From Streptomyces scabichelini (lineage in GTDB: Bacteria > Actinomycetota > Actinomycetes > Streptomycetales > Streptomycetaceae), in contig NZ_JAAKZY010000069.1 in the NCBI RefSeq assembly GCF_011045015.1, positions 1 through 46,488 of the forward strand: a stretch of 46,488 nucleotides of DNA, given 5' to 3'. The position numbers were made by a program, and so were the translations under genes. This document shows, piece after piece, positions 8,472-15,572 of this stretch (positions within the stretch are counted from its first letter, which is position 1; each line of letters starts with the position of its first letter). The notes under the pieces were generated by a model. It saw only the letters and a list, made by a program, of their open reading frames with translations, was not told the DNA's origin and made no database searches.

Positions 8472-9104
8472 TCAGTCGAACCGGATGTGCTTCACCCCGA
8501 CCCGTATCTGCCGCAGCCGTGTCCGCAGCGCCCCCTCCCTGTTCGGCGTGAGCTTCAGCCCGGCCAGTACGGCGATCCGGTCGGCGGTCTTGGGGACGGT
8601 CGTGTGATCCGTCCACAGGTGCTCGGCGAACTCGGGCTCGCGCAGCCGCTCCAGACAGTGGTCGAGCTTGCGCACGGCGAAACTCTCCCTGCGCAAGGGG
8701 GCGTTCTTACCGGTCACGTATTGCAGGAGGTGCCCGAAGCCGCGCTCACGCAGCCGCTTCAGTACGGTCTCGCGCTCGGCGAGGAGCGCAAAGTGCCGTA
8801 CGTCGTGGCCGAGGTCGCGCAGCCGTCCGACGGTCTCGTCGAAGTAGCCGAAGTCCGTGACCGTCATGGGGACGATCACGACACCGTCGTGCTTGGTGAG
8901 GGCGAGGTCGAGCACCTCGACGACGCCCTGCCGCCAGGACGCCAAGTCCTGGAAGTCCCCGCGAAGTTCGGGCGGCAGCGTGCGGCGCAGGCCGAAGCCG
9001 ATGTGTTCCGGATCGCAGATGACGCTGCCGGGCAGTCGCCGCTGGATCTCGTACGCAGTCTGTGTCTTGCCGCCCCCGAAGGGCCCGTTGATCCACAGGA
9101 GCAT
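8472..9104 (-). CDS. TmrB-like P-loop nucleotide-binding protein
   Basis: A 210-residue protein with a Walker A motif GPFGGGKT at residues 7-14 right at the N-terminus. It closely follows the plan of Bacillus subtilis TmrB: LLWINGPFGGGKTQTAYEI, DPEHIGFGLR, VVIVPMTVTDFGYFDE, LRLRERGFGH-like and a KHIRF C-terminus. TmrB gives tunicamycin resistance by binding the drug at the membrane in an ATP-dependent way. Whether this homologue does so is not shown, and kinase-like roles are possible. It converges on the ArsR/DUF5937 gene and has no operon partner. Confidence 0.85.
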   Translation of the reverse strand: MLLWINGPFGGGKTQTAYEIQRRLPGSVICDPEHIGFGLRRTLPPELRGDFQDLASWRQGVVEVLDLALTKHDGVVIVPMTVTDFGYFDETVGRLRDLGHDVRHFALLAERETVLKRLRERGFGHLLQYVTGKNAPLRRESFAVRKLDHCLERLREPEFAEHLWTDHTTVPKTADRIAVLAGLKLTPNREGALRTRLRQIRVGVKHIRFD

Positions 9105-9172
9105 GCGCAGAGACCTTAGTGGCTGTCGGTCACGCCACGGTCACGTTCCCGGTGGGTCCTGCCGAACGCCGC

Positions 9173-9844
9173 TCAGCCCTGTCCGCCTGCCCGTACGAGC
9201 CCGGTCTCGTACGCCAGGACAACGACCTGCACCCGGTCGCGCAGGCCCAGCTTGGTGAGGATGCGGCCCACATGCGTCTTGACCGTCGCCTCCGAAAGGA
9301 CGAGGCGCGCCGCGATCTCGCCGTTCGACAGTCCCTGCGCGACCAGGATCATCACCTCGCGCTCGCGCTCGGTGAGCCGCTCCAGCCCCTTGTGCTGGGG
9401 CTCTTTGCCGGAGTGAGGCAGCATCGGCGCGAACCGGTCGAGGAGACGGCGGGTCGTGGACGGCGCGACCACGGCGTCACCGCTGTGCACCGAGCGGATG
9501 GCGGCGAGGAGTTCGCCGGGCGGCACGTCCTTGAGCATGAAACCGGAGGCGCCCGCCTTCAGCCCGGAGAAGGCGTACTCGTCGAGGTCGAAGGTGGTCA
9601 GGATCAGCACCTTCGGGGGGTCAGGCTCCGAGCAGATGCGGCGGGTCGTCTCGACGCCGTCCAGCTTCGGCATGCGGACGTCCATCAGGACCACGTCGAC
9701 GGCGGTCGAGCGCAGCACCTGGAGGGCCTCGACGCCGTCGCCCGCCTCCGCCACGACCTCCATGTCCGGCTGGGCGGCGAGCACCATCCGGAACCCGGTG
9801 CGCAACAGCACCTGGTCGTCGACGAGCATCACGCGGATCGGCAT
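9173..9844 (-). CDS. NarL/LuxR-family response regulator
   Basis: About 223 residues from the ATG at 9844, chosen because GGAGG sits 8 nt upstream; longer in-frame starts exist to 9883. The receiver domain occupies residues 1-120, with acidic pocket VDD (residues 8-10) and phospho-acceptor Asp55 in VLMDVRMPK. The C-terminal LuxR-type helix-turn-helix (LTEREREVMILVAQGLSNGEIA and SEATVKTHVGRIL) binds DNA. The gene follows its cognate histidine kinase by 77 nt on the same strand. Stimulus and targets cannot be read from the sequence. Confidence 0.93.
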   Translation of the reverse strand: MPIRVMLVDDQVLLRTGFRMVLAAQPDMEVVAEAGDGVEALQVLRSTAVDVVLMDVRMPKLDGVETTRRICSEPDPPKVLILTTFDLDEYAFSGLKAGASGFMLKDVPPGELLAAIRSVHSGDAVVAPSTTRRLLDRFAPMLPHSGKEPQHKGLERLTEREREVMILVAQGLSNGEIAARLVLSEATVKTHVGRILTKLGLRDRVQVVVLAYETGLVRAGGQG

Positions 9845-9921
9845 TCCTGAGTCCTCCGGTCGGTTCATGGACAGCGAGTGCATGGGGTACGCGGGCGGTC
9901 GGTTCGTGGAGCGTGCACGTG

Positions 9922-11124
9922 TCAGTTGGCGGGCTTGAGCGGAAGCAGGGCGCTGATCCGGAAGCCGCCGCCCGGACGCGGCCCCGCGTCCAGAGTGCCG
10001 CCGACCATACCGACCCGCTCACGCATACCGATCAGACCGTGTCCCCGGCCGTCGGCGCCACCCTCCTCGTACAACTCGTGCGGGGCACCCTTCCCGTCGT
10101 CCTCGACGAGCAGCCCGAGGCCGTCGTCGAAGTAGACCAGGCGCACGCTCGCGCCCGCGTTCGGCCCCCCGTGCTTGCGCGTGTTGGTGAGCGCCTCCTG
10201 CACGATGCGGTACGCGGTCAGCTCGACGCCGCTCGGCAGCGGCCGTGGGGTGCCCTCGATCTTGTAGTCGACGGGGAGGCCCGCGCTGCGGCACTGCTCG
10301 ATGAGGTCGTCGAGCTGGTCGACGTCGGGCTGGGGGACGTACTCGCCGGTCTCCTGGTGCTCGCCGGTGCGCAGTACGCCGAGCAGGCGGCGCATCTCGG
10401 CGAGGGCCTGACGGCCCGTTCCCGAGATGGTCTCCAGGGCCTTCTTGGCCTGGTCGGGGGCGGCGTCCAGGACGTACGCGGCGCCGTCGGCCTGCACCAC
10501 CATCACCGACACGTTGTGCGCGACCACGTCGTGCAGCTCGCGGGCGATCCGGGCCCGCTCGGCGGCGACCGCGACCTTGGACTGGGCCTCGCGCTCCTTC
10601 TCCAGGCGGGCGGCGCGCTCCTCCAGCTGGGCGAGATAGGCGCGGCGGGTGCGGATGGAGTCGCCGAGAACCCAGGCGAGCGCGAAGGGGACGGTCAGGA
10701 AGACGGCTATCAGGATGTTGCCCGTGGCCCCCACGTCCTCCTGCGGCCAGCGCGTCTGGGAGATCATCCCGGCGCACAGGCCACCGGCCAGTCCGAACCG
10801 GGACGCCCAGCGGGGGCCTTCCGCGGCCACGGTGTAGATGATCACCATCATCGCGAAGTCGGCCGGCATGACCTCCACGTCGACGACCAGCTGCGCCACG
10901 CCCATCGCGGCGGCCAGCAGCAGCATGATCTCGGGCAGGCGGCGGCGCAACGCGACCACGAGGCACAGCAGCAGCATGATCGGGATCGCGGCGGCCGGAG
11001 GCTCGTCCCCCGTGGCCGCCTGCGTGGTGGCTCCGCCCACGACGGTGATCCCGAGCAGGACGACGGCCCAGAAGCTGTCGACCCACGTCGGGTGCCTGCG
11101 GAGGAAGTCATAGAGGCGCTGCAC
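9922..11124 (-). CDS. NarL-type sensor histidine kinase
   Basis: A 400-residue membrane kinase. Four to six hydrophobic segments fill residues 15-155 and there is no large extracellular sensor, as in intramembrane-sensing kinases. A coiled stretch at 160-190 precedes the HisKA_3 box RIARELHDVVAHNVSVMV with His198. The HATPase domain has RIVQEALTNTRKHG (N box) and GHGLIGMRERV (G box). It pairs with the response regulator downstream. The stretch before its start holds a short inverted repeat (GGTCG and CGACC near 11172-11185) that could be a regulator site; this is only a suggestion. Confidence 0.93.
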   Translation of the reverse strand: MQRLYDFLRRHPTWVDSFWAVVLLGITVVGGATTQAATGDEPPAAAIPIMLLLCLVVALRRRLPEIMLLLAAAMGVAQLVVDVEVMPADFAMMVIIYTVAAEGPRWASRFGLAGGLCAGMISQTRWPQEDVGATGNILIAVFLTVPFALAWVLGDSIRTRRAYLAQLEERAARLEKEREAQSKVAVAAERARIARELHDVVAHNVSVMVVQADGAAYVLDAAPDQAKKALETISGTGRQALAEMRRLLGVLRTGEHQETGEYVPQPDVDQLDDLIEQCRSAGLPVDYKIEGTPRPLPSGVELTAYRIVQEALTNTRKHGGPNAGASVRLVYFDDGLGLLVEDDGKGAPHELYEEGGADGRGHGLIGMRERVGMVGGTLDAGPRPGGGFRISALLPLKPAN

Positions 11125-11242
11125 GTAACCCAGCGTAGGGAAGGGTGCAGTGTGCAGGGGTCAACCGGAGGGTCGATCCGCGACCACCCTACGTACTCCC
11201 CAAGGTGGAGACCTGCTGGATCCCGACGCTTAGCCTGGCGCC

Positions 11243-12415
11243 GTGAGACACGAGGCACACGAGTCGACGGGCGGGCGGCGCGGGTGGCGGCAGGCCACCG
11301 AGGAGGCGCTGTACGGGCCTTCCGGGTTCTATCGCCGGCCCGAGGGGCCCGCGGGCCATTTCCGCACCTCGGTGCACGCGTCGCCGCTGTTCGCGGGGGC
11401 CGTGGCCCGGCTCCTGTGCCGGGTCGACGAAGCGCTCGGCCAGCCCGCGGAACTCGCCTTCGTCGACATGGGCGCGGGCCGCGGCGAGCTGGTGACCGGC
11501 GTCCTGAAGGCCCTCCCCGCCGAAGTGGCCTCCCGCGCGCGTGGGTACGCCGTCGAACGCGCCGACCGGCCCCCCGGTCTCGACCACCGGATCGAGTGGC
11601 GCGCGGAGCCTCCGGCGGGCGTCACCGGGGTGCTGTTCGCCAACGAGTGGCTGGACAACGTGCCGCTGGACGTGGCCGAGGTGGACGCGGAGGGGGTGCC
11701 GCGGCTGGTTCTCGTACGGGAGGACGGGACCGAATCCCTCGGGGAACCGGTCGCCGGAGCGGACGCGGAGTGGCTGGCACGGTGGTGGCCGCTCGGGCCG
11801 GGGCCGCACGAGGACGACGAAGACGCCGTACGCCCCGAAAATCAGCGTCCCGAAGGGCCACATGCTGACGGGCTGCGTGCTGAAGTGCCACATGCTGAAG
11901 GGCTGCGTGCGGAAATCGGTCTCTCCAGGGATGCGGCCTGGGCTTCCGCCGTGGCGTCCCTCGACCGGGGTCTCGCCGTGGCCGTCGACTACGCCCACTT
12001 CGTGGACGCGCGGCCGCCCTTCGGCACGCTCACCGGCTTCCGCGGGGGCCGGGAGACGGCGCCCGTGCCGGACGGGTCCTGCGACATCACCGCCCACGTG
12101 GCCCTGGACGCGTGCGCGCTGCCCGGAGCGCGGCTGCTGACCCAGCGGGAGGCCCTGCACGCGCTGGGCGTGAGCGGCGGACGGCCGCCGCTGTCCCTGG
12201 CCTCCGCGGACCCCACGGCGTACGTACGGGCCCTCGCCGGCGCGGGCGAGGCCGCCGAGCTCACCGCTCCGGGCGGACTCGGCGACTTCGGCTGGCTCAT
12301 GCAGCCGGTTGGAATTCCGAACCCACTGCCAGACCCGCTGCCCGGCGAAAACAGCCCTCTACGGAGAGCACGCGGAGCCCTACTTGTCGATGTCCCCGAC
12401 CACGAAGAACAGTGA
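11243..12415 (+). CDS. MidA/NDUFAF7-family SAM-dependent methyltransferase
   Basis: About 390 residues from a GTG. TAGCCT lies 6-7 nt before it with no ribosome-binding site, suggesting a leaderless message. Family motifs: YGPSGFYRR, HASPLF, FVDMGAGRGELVTGVL (SAM motif I, residues 73-88), and FANEWLDNVPLDV. The human homologue NDUFAF7 dimethylates an arginine of complex I subunit NDUFS2. This gene converges on nuoD2, a NuoD/NDUFS2 homologue, with a 36-nt 3' overlap. A two-unit decapeptide repeat interrupts a variable region near residues 206-225. Family assignment is strong; the target protein is an inference. Confidence 0.87.
   Translation: MRHEAHESTGGRRGWRQATEEALYGPSGFYRRPEGPAGHFRTSVHASPLFAGAVARLLCRVDEALGQPAELAFVDMGAGRGELVTGVLKALPAEVASRARGYAVERADRPPGLDHRIEWRAEPPAGVTGVLFANEWLDNVPLDVAEVDAEGVPRLVLVREDGTESLGEPVAGADAEWLARWWPLGPGPHEDDEDAVRPENQRPEGPHADGLRAEVPHAEGLRAEIGLSRDAAWASAVASLDRGLAVAVDYAHFVDARPPFGTLTGFRGGRETAPVPDGSCDITAHVALDACALPGARLLTQREALHALGVSGGRPPLSLASADPTAYVRALAGAGEAAELTAPGGLGDFGWLMQPVGIPNPLPDPLPGENSPLRRARGALLVDVPDHEEQ
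11858..11917 (+). repeat. Tandem 30-bp repeat within the MidA-like gene
   Basis: Two adjacent 30-nt units (11858-11887 and 11888-11917) match at 26 positions. They encode the decapeptides PHADGLRAEV and PHAEGLRAEI in frame. Codon use here is less GC-biased than in the rest of the gene. Confidence 0.9.
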
Positions 12416-13531
12416 TCCCAAAATCGCCACCATGTCCGCGACGAGCGTGCCCGGCAGCAGTTCGGTGAGCGCCTGGATGTTGTTGTACGAGGCCGAGCGC
12501 AGCTTCAGCCGGTACGGGGTCTTGTCGCCCTTGCTGACGAGGTAGTAGCCGTTGATGCCGAGCGGGTTCTCGGTCCAGGCGTACGTGTGGCCCTCCGGAG
12601 CCTTGAGCACCTTCGGGAGCCGCTGGTTGATCGGCCCGGGCGGCAGCTCCGCGAGCCGGTCGAGGCAGGCGTCGGCGAGGTCCAGGGAGTTGTGGGTCTG
12701 GTTCAGGAGAACCTCGAAGCGGGCCAGACAGTCGCCCTCCTGCCGGGTGACGACCTTCAGGACGTCGCCCAGCTCCCCGTACGCCAGGTACGGCTCGTCG
12801 CGGCGCAGATCGAAGTCGACTCCGGAGGCGCGGGCGAGGGGACCGCTCACTCCGTAGGCGTGCACCGTCTCCGGAGACATCCGTCCCACGTCCCGCGTAC
12901 GCCCGCGGAAGATCTCGTTGCCGAGCACCAGGTTGTCGTACACGTCCATGCGTGAGCGGACGTCCGCGACGGCTGCACGCGCGCGTGCGGCCCATCCGGC
13001 CGGAAGGTCCTCCTTGAGACCGCCGACCCGGTTGAACATGTAGTGCATACGCCCGCCGGAGACCTCCTCCATGACGGCCTGGAGCTCCTCGCGTTCCCGG
13101 AAGGCGTAGAACACCGGGGTGATTCCGCCCAGCTCGAGCGGGTACGACCCCAGAAACATCAGATGGTTGAGGACGCGGTTCAGCTCCGCGAGGAGCGTGC
13201 GCGTCCACACAGCGCGAGAGGGGACCTCCATGCCGAGCATGCGCTCCACCGCGAGGACGACACCCAGCTCGTTCGAGAAGGCGGAGAGCCAGTCGTGGCG
13301 GTTGGCGAGCATGATGATCTGGCGGTAGTCGCGCGCCTCGAAGAGCTTCTCCGCGCCACGGTGCATATAGCCGATGACCGGCTCCGCGTGCTGGATCCGC
13401 TCGCCGTCAAGGACCAGCCGCAAGCGCAGGACACCGTGGGTGGACGGGTGCTGGGGCCCGATGTTGAGCACCATGTCGGTGCTCTCCGCGGCGCCGCCGA
13501 TTCCGACCATGGTCTCCGTCGTAGGAGTCAT
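12380..13531 (-). CDS. nuoD2: Orphan NADH-quinone oxidoreductase subunit D
   Basis: About 383 residues from the ATG at 13531 (MTPTTETMVG). NuoD is the 49-kDa quinone-site subunit of complex I. Signatures are NIGPQHPSTHGVLRLRL, VIGYMHRGAEKLFE, NRVLNHLMFLGS and the C-terminal VADMVAILGSLFFVVGDIDK. It stands alone without other nuo genes, as in other Streptomyces that carry a second NuoD besides the main operon. Arg58 in GYMHRGAEKL aligns with the arginine of NDUFS2 methylated by NDUFAF7. Its start is 31 bp from the divergent PH-domain gene. Its role may be an alternative complex I or a related oxidoreductase. Confidence 0.93.
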   Translation of the reverse strand: MTPTTETMVGIGGAAESTDMVLNIGPQHPSTHGVLRLRLVLDGERIQHAEPVIGYMHRGAEKLFEARDYRQIIMLANRHDWLSAFSNELGVVLAVERMLGMEVPSRAVWTRTLLAELNRVLNHLMFLGSYPLELGGITPVFYAFREREELQAVMEEVSGGRMHYMFNRVGGLKEDLPAGWAARARAAVADVRSRMDVYDNLVLGNEIFRGRTRDVGRMSPETVHAYGVSGPLARASGVDFDLRRDEPYLAYGELGDVLKVVTRQEGDCLARFEVLLNQTHNSLDLADACLDRLAELPPGPINQRLPKVLKAPEGHTYAWTENPLGINGYYLVSKGDKTPYRLKLRSASYNNIQALTELLPGTLVADMVAILGSLFFVVGDIDK

Positions 13532-13562
13532 GGGAACAGTGTCTCGTACGTACGCTTGCGGC

Positions 13563-14075
13563 ATGGAGACGGGGACCACGGGGATCATGGGTACCACCGG
13601 AAACACCGAGTCCGAGCCGGTGTGGACCGGCCTGCCGCCGGGGCTGCTGCGGATGCGCCGGCTGCTGCTCGTCGTCTGGCTGGTGCCGCTGACGCTCGGT
13701 ACGGGGCTGCCGCTCGGTCTGCTGGTAGGGCCCGGCTGGGCGGTGTTCGCGCTGCTGCCGCTGGCGCTGCTGCTGTGGGGCTGGGCGATGCTGGGCCGCA
13801 ACTGGCGGTCCTGGCGGTACGCGGAGCGCGCGGACGACCTGCTGATCAGCCGGGGTGTGCTGTGGCGTGAGGAGACGGTCGTGCCGTACGGGCGTATGCA
13901 ACTGGTCGAGGTGACCTCCGGTCCCGTCGAACGTCACTTCGGGCTGGCGAGCGTGCAGCTGCACACGGCCGCCGCGGCGACGGACGCGCGCATTCCGGGC
14001 CTCGACCCGGCGGAGGCGGAACGGCTGCGCGACCGGCTCACGGAGCTGGGCGAGGCCCGATCGGCGGGGCTGTGA
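13563..14075 (+). CDS. PH-domain membrane protein (YdbS-like)
   Basis: About 170 residues from the ATG at 13563. TACGCT sits about 6 nt upstream without a ribosome-binding site, so it may be leaderless. Two adjacent hydrophobic segments (residues about 30-80) precede a bacterial PH domain of the bPH2 type: LLISRGVLWREETVVPYGRMQLVEV, GPVERHFGLASVQLHT. The stop overlaps the start of the next PH gene (GTGA). Such pairs resemble YdbS/YdbT, integral membrane proteins linked in Bacillus to bacteriocin defence, but the function here is not known. Confidence 0.85.
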   Translation: METGTTGIMGTTGNTESEPVWTGLPPGLLRMRRLLLVVWLVPLTLGTGLPLGLLVGPGWAVFALLPLALLLWGWAMLGRNWRSWRYAERADDLLISRGVLWREETVVPYGRMQLVEVTSGPVERHFGLASVQLHTAAAATDARIPGLDPAEAERLRDRLTELGEARSAGL

Positions 14076-15418
14076 CGATGCCGCCGTCGGCTCCGCCGGG
14101 TACCGCCGACGAGGACGTACGGGAGGAGCGGCCGCTGAGCGAGCGGCGGCTGCATCCCGTGACGCCGCTGCGTCGCGCCTGGGCGCCGGTCGCCGTGATC
14201 GCCGGCTGGGCGGTGCACGACCCCGACCAGACGCAGCGGCAGCTGACCCGGCTGACGACCGGCACCCTGCTGATCGCGATCGCCATCGTCATTCCGGCCG
14301 CCGCCCTGTACGGCTTTCTGACCTGGTGGTTCACCCACTTCGCGGTGACCGACACCGAACTGCGCATCCGTACGGGCCTGTTGTTCCGGCGCTCCGCACA
14401 CATCCGGCTCGACCGGCTCCAGGCCGTCGACGTCACCCAGCCGCTGCTGGCCCGGGTCGCGGGCGTCTCCAAACTCAAACTCGACGTCATAGGGACGGAC
14501 AAGAAAGACGAACTGGCCTTCCTGGGCCAGGACGAGGCCCGGGTGCTGCGAGCCGAACTGCTCGCCCGCGCCGCCGGTTTCGCGCCCGAGACGGCGCACG
14601 AGGTGGGCGAGGCCCCGGTCCGGCAGCTGCTGCACGTACCGGCCCGGATCCTCGCCGTGTCCCTGGTGCTGACGGGTGCCACCTGGGGCTCGCTGGCCGG
14701 CGCGCTCGTCGTACCGCCGCTGGTGTGGTGGGCCACGCACAGTGTGTGGACCGTCCTCGCGGTCGCGCTTCCGCTGCTCGGCGCGGCGGGTGCGAGCAGT
14801 GTGGGGCGGTTCGTCGGCGAGTACGACTGGACCGTCGGCGACTCCCCTGACGGGCTCCGTATCGACCACGGCCTGCTCGACCGTTCGCACGAGACGGTGC
14901 CGCCCGGGCGCGTGCAGACCGTCCGCATCGTCGAACCGCTGCTGTGGCGGCGGCGCGGCTGGGTCCGCGTCGAGCTGGACGTGGCGGGCTCGGCCAACTC
15001 CGTGCTCGTGCCGGTCGCTCCGCGCGAGGTCGCCGAGTCGGTGATCGCGCGGGTGCTGCCGGGAGTGGTCGTGCCGGGTGCGCTGTCGCGGCCGCCGCGC
15101 CGGGCGGGCTGGTGCATGCCGTTCTGGTGGCGGGGTTACGGACTCGCCGTCACCGACACGGTCTTCGCGTCACGCCATGGGCTGCTGCGCCGCAGCCTCG
15201 CCCTCGTCCCGCACGCCAAGGTCCAGAGCGTACGCATGGAGCAGGGGCCCTGGGCCCGCCTCAAGGGGCTGGCCCACGTGCACGTGGACACCGGCGCCAA
15301 CAAGACGGTGACGGCTCGGCTGCGGGACGCCTCGGAGGCGGCGGAGTTGTTGTACGGGCAGGCGGACCGGTCGCGGACGGGGCGGCGGGAGGCTCGGCCG
15401 GATCGGTGGATGGCCTGA
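14072..15418 (+). CDS. Large PH-domain membrane protein (YdbT-like)
   Basis: A 448-residue membrane protein with repeated bPH2 domains. Hydrophobic pairs occur near residues 65-90 and 200-245. The first PH unit follows with FAVTDTELRIRTGLLFRRSA and RLQAVDVTQPLLAR. The second has LRIDHGLLDRSHETVPPGRVQTV, and a third shows YGLAVTDTVFASRHGLLRRS and HAKVQSVRMEQGP. The GTG start at 14072 overlaps the upstream PH gene stop, so the two are probably cotranslated and act together in the membrane. An in-frame ATG at 14078 is an alternative start. A hairpin at 15460-15495 ends the unit. Confidence 0.86.
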   Translation: MTMPPSAPPGTADEDVREERPLSERRLHPVTPLRRAWAPVAVIAGWAVHDPDQTQRQLTRLTTGTLLIAIAIVIPAAALYGFLTWWFTHFAVTDTELRIRTGLLFRRSAHIRLDRLQAVDVTQPLLARVAGVSKLKLDVIGTDKKDELAFLGQDEARVLRAELLARAAGFAPETAHEVGEAPVRQLLHVPARILAVSLVLTGATWGSLAGALVVPPLVWWATHSVWTVLAVALPLLGAAGASSVGRFVGEYDWTVGDSPDGLRIDHGLLDRSHETVPPGRVQTVRIVEPLLWRRRGWVRVELDVAGSANSVLVPVAPREVAESVIARVLPGVVVPGALSRPPRRAGWCMPFWWRGYGLAVTDTVFASRHGLLRRSLALVPHAKVQSVRMEQGPWARLKGLAHVHVDTGANKTVTARLRDASEAAELLYGQADRSRTGRREARPDRWMA

Positions 15419-15459
15419 GCCCGGGTGGTGGGTGGCTTCGGCCCGGATGGTGGATGGCT

Positions 15460-15495
15460 TGAGGGCAGTGGCGTGTTGCGTTGCCACTGCCCTCA
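15460..15495. terminator. Bidirectional terminator hairpin
   Basis: Perfect 13-bp arms (15460-15472 and 15483-15495) around a 10-nt loop, between the convergent PH-domain gene and the coiled-coil protein gene. No U-tract is present. Confidence 0.75.
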
Positions 15496-15500
15496 TTGCG

Positions 15501-15572
15501 AACCACCGAAATTCTGCGAACCGCCGACGTCCTGCGGACCGCCGACGTCCTGCGGACCGCTGACGTTCAGGA
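15501..15572. repeat. Four degenerate 18-bp tandem repeats
   Basis: Units begin at 15501, 15519, 15537 and 15555. The middle two differ by one base and the outer two are diverged. The last unit runs into the 3' end of the minus-strand gene at 15567. The stretch is mainly intergenic. Confidence 0.8.
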
